Source of the DNA: an uncultured Planctomycetota bacterium
GTDB taxonomy: Bacteria > Planctomycetota > Phycisphaerae > Phycisphaerales > UBA5793
Direction: 5' to 3'
Length of the DNA: 64,000 nt
Assembly: GCA_900696685.1 (NCBI GenBank)
Contig: CAADHA010000084.1
Coordinates: 1 to 64,000, forward strand
Made by a program: the position numbers and the translations under genes. This document shows, one piece after another, positions 8,513 to 16,097 of the stretch; positions within the stretch are counted from its first letter, which is position 1; every line of letters begins with the position of its first letter. The notes beneath the pieces were generated by a model that searched no databases, had not been told where the DNA came from, and saw only the letters and a list, made by a program, of their open reading frames with translations.

Positions 8513-8560
8513 TGTGTAAATGTCTTGACTTTTGTTCATAATAGTCGATACTATTACACA
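8513..8560 (+). promoter_or_regulatory. abiE promoter with two nested inverted repeats
   Basis: TTGACT (8525-8530), 18-base spacer, TACTAT (8549-8554), then the abiEi ATG at 8560, so the transcript should be leaderless or nearly so. Two inverted repeats overlap it: TAATAGT/ACTATTA around CGAT covering the -10 box, and TGTGTAA (8513-8519) / TTACACA (8554-8560) flanking the whole promoter. AbiEi-type antitoxins are known to repress their own promoters by binding inverted repeats, so these are the expected operators. Confidence 0.65.
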
Positions 8561-9168
8561 TGGCTCCTAGGAATCCTACGACCGAAAAAATCCTTCGCCT
8601 AGCCCGCCAGAAGGGCATCCTGCGGGTACGCGACCTGATCGAAGTGGATATCCATCCCGAATACCTCCGCCGCCTTTGCGCCGCGGGAGTCCTCCAACGG
8701 TCCGGACGGGGGGTCTACCTCCTCGTCGAGGGTGACTATTCCGAAAACGTAAGTCTCGTCGAAGCCGCTAGACGGGTTCCTCATGGCGTTATCTGTCTGC
8801 TATCCGCGCTGCGCATCCACGAGATCGGCACGCAGAATCCTCACGAGGTCTGGATGATGATCGACCAACGAGCGGCGCTTCCAAGGATCGACTATCCCCC
8901 CATGCGATTCTTCCGCGCCTCCGGCAAAGCGTTTACGTCTGGCGTCGAAATCCGCCGAATGGATCGGGCCAACGTGGCCCTCTATGGCGTCGCGAAAACG
9001 ATTGCCGATTGTTTCCGATATCGCAACAAGATTGGCTTCGACGTGGCGCTGGAGGCACTCCGAGATTGCCTGCGGTACAAACGCGCAACCATCGACGACA
9101 TTTGGAAGTACGCCCGCATCTGTCGTGTCGAACAAGTCATGCGGCCGTATCTGGAGGCGATGGTGTGA
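8560..9168 (+). CDS. abiEi: type IV TA antitoxin, AbiEi family
   Basis: 202 aa. N-terminal winged helix (TTEKILRLARQKGILRVRDL ... YLRRLCAAGVLQRSGRGVY) followed by the AbiEi C-terminal domain (VCLLSALRIHEIGTQNPHE-like segment and ALYGVAKTIADCFRYRNKIG). The family neutralises the AbiEii nucleotidyltransferase and represses the operon. The ATG lies five bases after the -10 box. No Shine-Dalgarno exists, consistent with leaderless initiation. Its last codons overlap a GTG (9165) that looks like the original toxin start. The frame is intact. Confidence 0.88.
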   Translation: MAPRNPTTEKILRLARQKGILRVRDLIEVDIHPEYLRRLCAAGVLQRSGRGVYLLVEGDYSENVSLVEAARRVPHGVICLLSALRIHEIGTQNPHEVWMMIDQRAALPRIDYPPMRFFRASGKAFTSGVEIRRMDRANVALYGVAKTIADCFRYRNKIGFDVALEALRDCLRYKRATIDDIWKYARICRVEQVMRPYLEAMV

Positions 9169-9213
9169 GCCGCCCCAACGAAAGACCCTCTCGCCCAGTC
9201 GGTCAAGCAACGA

Positions 9214-10104
9214 TTGATGAATCGCTGTCGGCAGCGCGGCGAGGACTTCAATGTGCTCCTGACGCGCTACGCCATCGAGAGACTTCTGTATCGACTCACA
9301 CGAACTCCGCACGCGTCGCAATTCACGCTGAAGGGAGCCATGTTGTTCGCCATGTGGATGGACAAGCCGCATCGGCCGACACTCGACGTCGACCTGCTCA
9401 GCTCAGGCGAGCCGAGCATGAGCGAATTGCGGAAGATCTTCCAGGAGGTTTGCGAGGTCGTTGTTGAACCCGATGGGATGCGTTTCGATGACGGGTCGTT
9501 GCGGGTCGACGCGATCCGTGAAGACAATATCCACCAGGGCCTGCGCGTCCATGTCACGGGCTACCTCGGATCGGCAAGGATTCCGGTGCAGGTTGATGTC
9601 GGGTTCGGGGACGTCATCACGCCGGGGCCGGCCGAAGCGACGTTTGGGCCCGTGCTGGACCTTCCCCCACCGGTGATGGCTACCTATCCGCCAGAGACGG
9701 TGATTGCCGAGAAGCTCGAAGCAATGGTGGTGCTGGGCCTGGCGAACAGCAGGATGAAGGACTTTTTCGACATCTATTCCCTCAGTCGAACGATGAGCTT
9801 TGAAGGCGAGATCCTTTCCCAAGCCGTGCAGGCGACGTTTCGCAGAAGACGCACAGCAATCCCAGAGACGCACCCGCCGGGGCTGTCGCGCGATCTTACT
9901 TCAGATCCCGCCAAGCGGGCTCAGTGGTCAGCGTTCGTCAAACGAATCGATGCGAATCAACGTCCGGCCGACTTCGTCGAAGTCGTGGACGCCATAACTC
10001 GTTTCGTCGGTCCCATCCTCATGGCCGCGACTAGCGACGCGCATTTCTCCAAGGTGTGGCGACCCCAAGGGCCTTGGCGGGACCGGTCATCCGAAGCGCA
10101 CTAA
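9214..10104 (+). CDS. abiEii: type IV TA toxin, AbiEii nucleotidyltransferase; 5' end probably frameshifted
   Basis: Predicted nucleotidyltransferase toxin of the AbiEii/MenT type. KGAMLFAMWMDKPHRPTLDVDLL holds the polymerase-beta-like G(S/A) and D-x-D elements. A helical C-terminal region with KRAQWSAFVKR near its end follows. The open frame can only start at TTG 9214 or ATG 9217. However, the family-typical N-terminus is readable before it in the same frame (DPLAQSVKQRL, from 9184), and a coupled GTG at 9165 overlaps the antitoxin stop. Joining them needs removal of one A in the AAA at 9181-9183, giving MSRPNE-DPLAQSV. This points to a +1 indel that truncates the toxin by about 17 residues, or a sequence error. 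Confidence 0.8.
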   Translation: MMNRCRQRGEDFNVLLTRYAIERLLYRLTRTPHASQFTLKGAMLFAMWMDKPHRPTLDVDLLSSGEPSMSELRKIFQEVCEVVVEPDGMRFDDGSLRVDAIREDNIHQGLRVHVTGYLGSARIPVQVDVGFGDVITPGPAEATFGPVLDLPPPVMATYPPETVIAEKLEAMVVLGLANSRMKDFFDIYSLSRTMSFEGEILSQAVQATFRRRRTAIPETHPPGLSRDLTSDPAKRAQWSAFVKRIDANQRPADFVEVVDAITRFVGPILMAATSDAHFSKVWRPQGPWRDRSSEAH

Positions 10105-10211
10105 TCATACCACGACACAACGCGAGCGCTCCCGGTCTATATGCGTAACGATTATTGCAAAGTGAGCTATTAGGCCATCCAGTCACAAGCGCTCCTGTCG
10201 GTACAGGGTGG

Positions 10212-10463
10212 ATGAACGGCGTCTCTCGACACGCCCAGGACAGCGTGCCTGCCTGTGCGTCGCACGCAGACAGGCTTCCGCCGCTGCGGGACCACCGCAA
10301 GCTCGCGCTCGAGCTGCGCCTAGTGGTCTGGATGGATCGGGACGACGCGGTTCAAGAGGCCTGGCTGGCGCACCTGGAGGGCCGCAATGCGGCGCGGGCG
10401 GTGAACACGTTTGCCCGGCGCGAGCGACGTCACCGCCAACGAATGGTGCCCATCCTGAACTGA
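10212..10463 (+). CDS. small phage protein with sigma region-2-like segment
   Basis: 83 aa if started at ATG 10212; the start is uncertain and the frame opens from 10155. The helix RDDAVQEAWLAHLEGRNAARAVNTFARRERRHRQR (about 45-80) resembles the core-binding helix of sigma-70 region 2 but lacks the rest of a sigma factor. It lies between the AbiE pair and the portal. It could be a truncated regulator or a head-completion adaptor. Weak Shine-Dalgarno (GGTGG immediately before ATG). Confidence 0.45.
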   Translation: MNGVSRHAQDSVPACASHADRLPPLRDHRKLALELRLVVWMDRDDAVQEAWLAHLEGRNAARAVNTFARRERRHRQRMVPILN

Positions 10464-10476
10464 TTCGAGTGTTTTG

Positions 10477-10677
10477 ATGCCCGACGACCCAATCATCGTC
10501 GACGCCATCCGGGAAAACGCCGCCGGGCCAAAGCGCGCCCAAGGCGATTCGGGCAGCGTGGAGCAGCACTCGCTGACCGAGCAGATCGAGGCGGATCGGT
10601 ATCTGTCCTCGAAGGAGGCGGCGAAGAAGGGGCTGGGCGTGCGGATGACGAAGGTGGTACCGCCCGGGGCGGCTTAA
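10477..10677 (+). CDS. small phage protein upstream of portal
   Basis: 66 aa (MPDDPIIVDAIRENAAGPKR start). The helical middle (SVEQHSLTEQIEADRYLSSK) and position just before the lambda-type portal, separated by two bases, suggest a head-tail joining (gpW-like) protein. A TTG three bases upstream could also initiate. Assignment rests on synteny. Confidence 0.5.
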   Translation: MPDDPIIVDAIRENAAGPKRAQGDSGSVEQHSLTEQIEADRYLSSKEAAKKGLGVRMTKVVPPGAA

Positions 10678-10679
10678 AC

Positions 10680-12170
10680 GTGCTGAACTGGCTGCGACAA
10701 CTCGGATCGCGGAAGGCCGGCGGAGCCCATGCGCCGCGCGGCCGCGTCCTCATGGTCAGTGGAAAGTACGACGCCGCGCAGACGACGCACGAGAACCGCC
10801 GGCATTGGGCCAACGCCGATCACTTGTCGGCCAATGCGGCGGTCGGCGCGGACGTCCGCCGCATCCTGCGCAGCCGGGCCCGCTACGAAGTCGCCAACAA
10901 CAGCTACGCCAAAGGCATCGTCCTGACGCTGGCGAATTACGTCGTCGGCACCGGCCCGCGGCTACAGATGCTGACCAGCGATCCCGAGGCCAACCGAGTC
11001 ATCGAGAAGGAATTCTCCCGCTGGGCCAAGGCCGTCGGCCTACCGCACAAGCTGCGGACCCTGCGGATCGCGCAGTGCGAGACCGGCGAGGTCTTCGCCC
11101 TGCTGGCGACGAACCCGCTCGTCGATGCGCCAGTGCAGCTCGATATTCGGCCGATCGAGGCTGATCAGGTCTGCACGCCGTGGCCGGTGCCGCGCGACGA
11201 CATGAAGGTCGTCGACGGCATCATCTTTGACGAGTTCGGCAACCCCGTCGCGTACTACGTGCTGCGGCAGCATCCCGGCGACAATGCCGCGTGGAAGGCC
11301 GGCGGCGTCGAGTTCGACATCATGCCGGCCGAGTCGGTCATTCATCTGTTCCGCGCCGAGCGCCCGGGCCAGAGTCGCGGCATCCCGGAGATCACGCCGG
11401 CGCTGCCGCTCTTCGCCATGCTGCGGCGTTACACGCTGGCGGTGGTGGGTGCAGCAGAAATGGCGGCGCTGCCATCGGGCGTCATCTACACCGACGCCGC
11501 GGCGGATGCCGAGGCCTCGCAGGTCGAGCCGATGGACCAGGTGGAGATGGATCGGGGCACTTGGATGACCATGCCCTTCGGTTGGAAGATCGGCCAGATC
11601 AAGGCCGAGCAGCCGACGACGGTCTACGGCGACTTCAAGCACGAGGTGATCAACGAGATCGCCCGGTGTTTGAACATGCCTTTCAACATCGCGGCCGGGA
11701 ATTCCTCGGGCTACAACTACGCCTCGGGCCGCCTGGATCATCAGGCCTTCTTCAAGGCCATCCGCATCGATCAGGCCTATCTCGCCGACGTGGTTCTCGA
11801 CCGCATTCTGAAGGCGTGGCTCAACGAGGCCGTGCTGATCGAGGGCTATCTACCGCAGTCGGTCCGCATACTCGACGCCGAGTTTCCACACCAGTGGTTC
11901 TGGGATGGGCTGGAGCACGTCGACCCGCAGAAGGAAGCCAATGCCCAGGCCACGCGGCTTTCAAACAACACCACGACGCTGGCCGCCGAGTTCGCCAAGG
12001 CCGGTCTCGATTGGGAATCGGAATTGCGCCAGCGGGCCCGTGAAATCGCGCTGATGCGCGAGTTGGGATTGACGGCGCAGCAGGCAGCGCCGGCCGCACC
12101 GACGGATGACAAGAACGACACGGAGGATGACGACGATGTCACGGAAGACGCAGTCGCCCAGGCGACCTGA
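10680..12170 (+). CDS. phage portal protein, lambda gpB family
   Basis: Forms the dodecameric channel at the capsid vertex through which DNA enters and to which the tail is joined. 496 aa, normal for the family. Recognisable segments: NADHLSANAAVGADVRRILR, ARYEVANNSYAKGIVLTLAN, GVEFDIMPAESVIHLFRAER and GNSSGYNYASGRLDHQAFFK. The acidic tail (DDKNDTEDDDDVTEDA) may contact terminase or scaffold. The start codon is GTG. Its 3' end overlaps the 5' end of the protease-capsid gene by 35 bases, indicating coupled translation. Confidence 0.93.
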   Translation: MLNWLRQLGSRKAGGAHAPRGRVLMVSGKYDAAQTTHENRRHWANADHLSANAAVGADVRRILRSRARYEVANNSYAKGIVLTLANYVVGTGPRLQMLTSDPEANRVIEKEFSRWAKAVGLPHKLRTLRIAQCETGEVFALLATNPLVDAPVQLDIRPIEADQVCTPWPVPRDDMKVVDGIIFDEFGNPVAYYVLRQHPGDNAAWKAGGVEFDIMPAESVIHLFRAERPGQSRGIPEITPALPLFAMLRRYTLAVVGAAEMAALPSGVIYTDAAADAEASQVEPMDQVEMDRGTWMTMPFGWKIGQIKAEQPTTVYGDFKHEVINEIARCLNMPFNIAAGNSSGYNYASGRLDHQAFFKAIRIDQAYLADVVLDRILKAWLNEAVLIEGYLPQSVRILDAEFPHQWFWDGLEHVDPQKEANAQATRLSNNTTTLAAEFAKAGLDWESELRQRAREIALMRELGLTAQQAAPAAPTDDKNDTEDDDDVTEDAVAQAT

Positions 12171-14193
12171 GGATGAGCACGTGCCGGACCGCATCGTGCT
12201 GCGCTGCACGCCGGGCAACATCTCGCTGGTGGCGCTGGCCGCCGAGGGCGACGACCAGGCCATTCCGCGTTTCAGCATGATTGCCTATACCGGCGAGCCC
12301 ATGCGGGTGGAGGGCTGGCGCTTCCCGGTGGTGGTTGATCTGGAAGGCCTGTCGATCCCGTCGCAGCGCCGGCCGGTCCGCTTCGGCCACAGCTTGTATC
12401 AAGGCGTCGGGCACACCGAGCGCATCGCCGTCGAGGCGGGACGGCTGATCGCCGAAGGGTTTGTCAGCCGCGACACCGCCGCGGCCCGCGAGGTCGTCGC
12501 CAGCGGCAGGCGCGGGTTCCCCTGGCAGGCCTCGATCGGAGCCCAGGTCACGCAGGTCGAGTTCGTGCGGAACGGCAAGAGCGTCACCGTCAACGGCAAG
12601 ACGTTCGAAGGCCCGCTCTACGTCGCCCGGCGGACGGTGCTGGGCGAGATCAGCTTCGTCGACCTCGGCGCAGACACGAACACCGCCGCGACCATCGCGG
12701 CGGCGGAACAGGCTGGAGGCTGCAGGCTGGAGTCTGGAGGCTGTAGCGAAGTCATGGAGGAGAGCGTCATGGAAGACGATCACAAGAACGCAGAGACTAC
12801 GAACACCGAACCGGAGGCAGTGGAAACGGAAGTCCCAGTGACCGGCACGGAGGCCGGCGCCTCCAGCCCGCAGTCTCCGGTCTCCAGCCTCCGGGCGCAG
12901 GCGCTCGCCGAGACGAAGCGGATCACCGCCATCCGGCGCATCTGCGCCGGCAAGTTCCCGGACATTGAAGAGAAGGCCATCGCCGAGGGCTGGACGGAGG
13001 AAAAGACAGAACTCGAGAAGCTCCGCGCCTCGCGCCCGAAGGCCCCGGCCATCCATGCGGTGGAGAATGCGATGGGCGGCCAGGTCCTCGAGGCGGCCTG
13101 CATGCTCACCGCGAAGCTGGCCCAGGTCGACGAGCTGTACGACGAGAAGACGCTCGAAGCGGCGTCGAAACGCTTCCGCGGCGGCATCGGGTTGCAGGAA
13201 CTCCTGCTGGAGGCCGCGTGGGCCAATGGGTTCACCGGCCGCAACTTCCGCGACAGCCGCGAGGTGCTGCGCTTCGCCTTCGGCCAGAACCTTCAGGCCG
13301 GCTTCTCGACCATCGACATCGGCGGCATCCTGTCCAACGTCGCCAACAAGTTCCTGCTGGAGGGCTTCTTCAGCGTCGAGCGGACATGGCGGAACATCAC
13401 CGCCGTCCGCAACGTTTCGGACTTCAAGACCGTTACTAGCTACCGCCTGATCGGCAAGGACCAGTACGAGAAGGTCGCCCCGGGCGGAGAGCTGAAGCAT
13501 GGGACACTGGGCGAGCAGAGCTATACCAACAAAGCCGACACCTATGGCCTGCTCCTGTCCATTGATCGCCGCGACATCATCAACGACGACCTCGGGGCGA
13601 TCACCACGGTGCCCCGTAAGCTCGGCCGCGGATCGGGCCTGAAGATCAACGACGTCTTCTGGTCGGTCTTCATGAACAACGCCGCCTTCTTCACGGTCGG
13701 CAATAAGAACTACATCGAGGGCGTGGATACGGCCTTGGGCATCGACGCCCTGACCCTGGGCGAGAAGACCTTCATGGAACAGGTCGATGCCGACGGCAAG
13801 CCCATCGGCATCATGCCGCAGGTCTTGCTCGTGCCGACGTCGCTGTCGGCAATGGCGACGATGCTCTTCAAGTCGCTGGAGATCCGCGACAACACGGCGA
13901 ACGCCAAATACCCGACTACTAACCCCCACGCCGGCAAGTTCCGCGCCGAGGTCAGCCGTTACCTGAGCAATGCGCAGTACACCGGCTTCTCGGACAAGGC
14001 GTGGTATCTGCTGGCGGATCCTGCCGACCTGCCGGTGATCGAGGTCGCGTTCCTGAACGGCCAGGAGTCACCCACCATCGAGACCGCCGAGGCGGACTTC
14101 CACGTGCTCGGCATCCAGATGCGCGGCTACCACGATTTCGGCGTCGCGCTTCAGGAGCCGCGCGGCGGTGTCAAGAGCAAGGGAGCCGCATAG
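12136..14193 (+). CDS. prohead protease / major capsid protein fusion
   Basis: 685 aa. Residues about 20-190 form the prohead protease part (RFGHSLYQGVGHTERIAVEA; GFPWQASIGAQ). Residues about 330-685 are the major capsid protein (GFSTIDIGGILSNVANKFLL; SIDRRDIINDDLGAI; the C-terminus ends MRGYHDFGVALQEPRGG). Both domains together are a known fused family in which the protein is matured by self-cleavage. ATG 12136 is preceded by GGAGG at nine bases. The linker (about residues 192-254) is encoded by an inverted heptad-repeat element. The stop codon TAG is the first triplet of another such element (14191). Confidence 0.88.
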   Translation: MSRKTQSPRRPEDEHVPDRIVLRCTPGNISLVALAAEGDDQAIPRFSMIAYTGEPMRVEGWRFPVVVDLEGLSIPSQRRPVRFGHSLYQGVGHTERIAVEAGRLIAEGFVSRDTAAAREVVASGRRGFPWQASIGAQVTQVEFVRNGKSVTVNGKTFEGPLYVARRTVLGEISFVDLGADTNTAATIAAAEQAGGCRLESGGCSEVMEESVMEDDHKNAETTNTEPEAVETEVPVTGTEAGASSPQSPVSSLRAQALAETKRITAIRRICAGKFPDIEEKAIAEGWTEEKTELEKLRASRPKAPAIHAVENAMGGQVLEAACMLTAKLAQVDELYDEKTLEAASKRFRGGIGLQELLLEAAWANGFTGRNFRDSREVLRFAFGQNLQAGFSTIDIGGILSNVANKFLLEGFFSVERTWRNITAVRNVSDFKTVTSYRLIGKDQYEKVAPGGELKHGTLGEQSYTNKADTYGLLLSIDRRDIINDDLGAITTVPRKLGRGSGLKINDVFWSVFMNNAAFFTVGNKNYIEGVDTALGIDALTLGEKTFMEQVDADGKPIGIMPQVLLVPTSLSAMATMLFKSLEIRDNTANAKYPTTNPHAGKFRAEVSRYLSNAQYTGFSDKAWYLLADPADLPVIEVAFLNGQESPTIETAEADFHVLGIQMRGYHDFGVALQEPRGGVKSKGAA
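12711..12895. repeat. inverted heptad-repeat element inside the capsid-fusion linker
   Basis: Left side: five heptads GGCTGGA, GGCTGCA, GGCTGGA, GTCTGGA, GGCTGTA (12711-12745). Right side: CTCCAGC, CCGCAGT, CTCCGGT, CTCCAGC, CTCCGGG (12861-12895), the reverse complement of the same pattern. The 115-base centre encodes a glutamate/threonine-rich linker. The whole unit is read in frame between protease and capsid domains. Confidence 0.75.
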
Positions 14194-14621
14194 GCGGTAG
14201 GCGGTAGGCCATAGGCTGTAGGTGGTCAGGTTCACTCGCGAAGCGAGCGTATCAATGCTCCGAGCACCTTCGATGTTTCGACGCACTGGGCATGGAGCGG
14301 GTCATACTCCCGCTTCGACACGTAGTTCAGTCTGTGAGCCACCGAAATCTGATACTCGACCTCGCGGGCTGAACCGAAGGCCATGTCGAGGAACCTTACA
14401 TAGTCCGACTTCGAGTGGCGAGCGCAGCCCTCGACGATGTTGGACGCCGTTGAGAGGACTGCGCGGCGGAGTTGAGCGGTAAGCCCGAAGAGTTCTTCCT
14501 TCGGAAAGCCTCGGGTAACGCGATACACGGAGAGAACCAAGGCATCGGCCAGTTCGAACGCGCGTAACTTCGTGTGATCTCGCATGGCTGCTACAGCCTA
14601 CGGGCTATGGCCTACAGCCTC
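14191..14621. mobile_element. heptad-bounded element carrying a four-helix-bundle gene
   Basis: Left end: TAGGCGG, TAGGCGG, TAGGCCA, TAGGCTG, TAGGTGG (14191-14225). Right end: CAGCCTA, CGGGCTA, TGGCCTA, CAGCCTC (14594-14621, preceded by a partial copy), which is the inverted pattern. Between them the minus-strand S23-type ORF fills nearly all the space: its stop is 6 bases from the left heptads and its ATG is 1 base from the partial right copy. The element sits exactly between the capsid stop codon and the Shine-Dalgarno of the next late gene, so it is an insertion into the late operon. Confidence 0.65.
14232..14585 (-). CDS. four-helix-bundle protein, S23/IVP family (TIGR02436-like)
   Basis: 117 aa, matching the family pattern along its whole length: LRAFELADALVLSVYRVTRG, FPKEELFGLTAQLRRA, STASNIVEGCARHSKSDYVR, FLDMAFGSAREVEYQISVAH, RLNYVS. 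The family was first seen in intervening sequences of 23S rRNA genes, and the DGR protein Avd shares the fold. Members form pentamers with a basic channel and are thought to bind nucleic acid. Here it opposes the late operon, has no Shine-Dalgarno or promoter of its own, and is bracketed by inverted heptads. It is probably the resident gene of a small mobile element rather than a phage structural gene. Confidence 0.85.
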   Translation of the reverse strand: MRDHTKLRAFELADALVLSVYRVTRGFPKEELFGLTAQLRRAVLSTASNIVEGCARHSKSDYVRFLDMAFGSAREVEYQISVAHRLNYVSKREYDPLHAQCVETSKVLGALIRSLRE

Positions 14622-14636
14622 AAGGAGTAACGAACG

Positions 14637-14972
14637 ATGGCACAGGCAACTTTTGTGCAGGAAGGCAACGCGATTGACTACACACCCGGTGCGGCCGTGG
14701 CGGCGGGTGACGTCATCGTGATCGGCGAACTCGTGGGCGTGGTCAAGACCCCCATCGCGGCCAACGCCCTCGGCGCGCTGGCGGTCCGGGGTGTCTTCGA
14801 CTTCGCCAAGGCGACAGGCGTCGGCACGGCGATCACTGCCGGGGCTAACTGCTACTGGGATGACACCAACAACGTGGCCACGACCACGGCCGCCGGCAAC
14901 AAGCTAATTGGCAAATGCATCCAGGCCGCGGTCGACGCGGATGCGACCGTCCGCGTGCGGATGTTGCAGTGA
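14637..14972 (+). CDS. capsid cement/decoration protein, DUF2190 family
   Basis: 111 aa. The start MAQATFVQEGNAIDYTPGAA and the following VIVIGELVGVVKTPIAANA, LAVRGVFDFAK and IGKCIQAAVDADATVRVRML segments match the DUF2190 pattern of small beta-barrel proteins that stabilise the capsid lattice. AAGGAG lies 8 bases before ATG, right after the inserted heptad element. Its position directly after the capsid gene is as expected. Confidence 0.85.
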   Translation: MAQATFVQEGNAIDYTPGAAVAAGDVIVIGELVGVVKTPIAANALGALAVRGVFDFAKATGVGTAITAGANCYWDDTNNVATTTAAGNKLIGKCIQAAVDADATVRVRMLQ

Positions 14973-15001
14973 GCGAAGTCCGCTACGGCGGATCTGCGAC
15001 T

Positions 15002-15029
15002 TGAGGCGTGAGACCTGAGGCTTGAGGCG
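15002..15029 (+). repeat. single-sided heptad repeat overlapping a ribosome-binding site
   Basis: Four heptads TGAGGCG, TGAGACC, TGAGGCT, TGAGGCG immediately before the ATG at 15032. The last copy supplies the only Shine-Dalgarno-like GAGG for that gene. No inverted partner is seen nearby. Confidence 0.6.
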
Positions 15030-15031
15030 TT

Positions 15032-15412
15032 ATGACGGACGTGCTCGAACGAGGATCGGCGTGGCTGGAGGACCAGCGGAATCGCCGCATGACGCGGATG
15101 GTAACCTACCAGCGCGGCGGCGAATCCGTGGAACTGGCGGCCACGATCGGACGCACGGAGTTCGAGCAGGCGGACGACTTCGGCGCGATCCACAAGATCG
15201 AGTCGCGGGACTACCTGGTGCTCACGTCCGACCTGGTGCTCGCCGGCTTGCAGACGCTGCCCAAGGCGGGAGACCAAATCCGCGAGACCGACGGCGCGAG
15301 GACCTTCGTGTACGAGGTCATGGCCCCGGGCAATGAACCCCCGTATCGCTACAGCGACCCCTTTCGCCGGACACTGCGGATACACACGAAGCACGTAGCA
15401 ACGGAAGGATGA
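15032..15412 (+). CDS. head-tail joining protein (putative)
   Basis: 126 aa. The beta-rich middle (TYQRGGESVELAATIGRTEF; DYLVLTSDLVLAGLQTLPKAGD) and C-terminus (YRYSDPFRRTLRIHTKHVA) resemble phage head-closure/joining proteins located between capsid cement and tail genes. No sequence motif proves it. The Shine-Dalgarno lies inside the heptad repeat at 15002-15029. One base separates its stop from the next ATG. Confidence 0.55.
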   Translation: MTDVLERGSAWLEDQRNRRMTRMVTYQRGGESVELAATIGRTEFEQADDFGAIHKIESRDYLVLTSDLVLAGLQTLPKAGDQIRETDGARTFVYEVMAPGNEPPYRYSDPFRRTLRIHTKHVATEG

Positions 15413-15413
15413 G

Positions 15414-16094
15414 ATGGCGACGGACATCTTCAACACGCCGGGAACCACGCCGTGGGTATCGCCCATCACCGGCACGGTCCGCGTCCGCTGCTGGGGGGCC
15501 GGCGCCGGCGGCGGCGTGCATTCCTCCGGCGAAGGGGGCGGCGGAGGCGGGTCCTACGCGGAGGGCGATTTTCCGGTCGTTGAGAAGCAGACCTATGACG
15601 TCGTCATCGGCGCTGGAGGCACGCCTGGCATCGCTGGCGGCGACAGCTACATCGACGATGGTGCCATCATCTACGCGCCAGGCGGTCAGCCGGGTCAGAC
15701 CGGCGGTAGCGCAGGAGGTTTTGGCGGGTTCGAAGGGTTAGGCGAATTGATCTTCTCCGGGGGCTTCGGCGGCAACGGCGCCGCTGGGTTTGGCTTTCGC
15801 GCCGGCGGCGGCGGTGGAGCGGGGGCCGGCCCAACAGGCAGTGGTTCGAACGGCGGCAACGCGGCCTTTGATGCTCCCGGCGCAGGCGGAATAGGTCCTA
15901 GCGGAAATGGCGGCAACGGAGGCGGGGCCGCGAACAACGGACAGAACGGCACAGCGCCCGGCGGCGGTGGTGGAGGCGGCGGGAACTCCGGCGGCAACGC
16001 CGGCGCGGGGGCAAGTGGACGAGTGGAGATCGAGTATTCGCTCAGCACCATCCGCGCGGGCACGCGGGCGGCGCTCACACGGGCAGGAGCATAG
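15414..16094 (+). CDS. glycine-rich virion protein
   Basis: 226 aa. Residues about 1-85 form an ordered beta domain (VSPITGTVRVRCWGAGAGGG; DVVIGAGGTPGIAGGDSYID). Residues 90-200 are dominated by glycine runs with alanine and asparagine, a pattern shared by phage adhesin tips and glycine-rich domains of tail fibres built from polyglycine-II helices. The C-terminus (GRVEIEYSLSTIRAGTRAAL) returns to ordinary composition. Its position between head and tail genes is unusual for a fibre tip, so a decoration role is also possible. Confidence 0.55.
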   Translation: MATDIFNTPGTTPWVSPITGTVRVRCWGAGAGGGVHSSGEGGGGGGSYAEGDFPVVEKQTYDVVIGAGGTPGIAGGDSYIDDGAIIYAPGGQPGQTGGSAGGFGGFEGLGELIFSGGFGGNGAAGFGFRAGGGGGAGAGPTGSGSNGGNAAFDAPGAGGIGPSGNGGNGGGAANNGQNGTAPGGGGGGGGNSGGNAGAGASGRVEIEYSLSTIRAGTRAALTRAGA

Positions 16095-16097
16095 GTG

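Noticed and set aside
12139-13929. Leftward frame of 596 codons in the capsid gene.
   Set aside because: Antisense to the protease-capsid fusion; no start signal.
14190-14640. Diversity-generating retroelement, because Avd shares the S23 fold.
   Set aside because: No reverse transcriptase, template repeat or variable repeat pair was found in the window.
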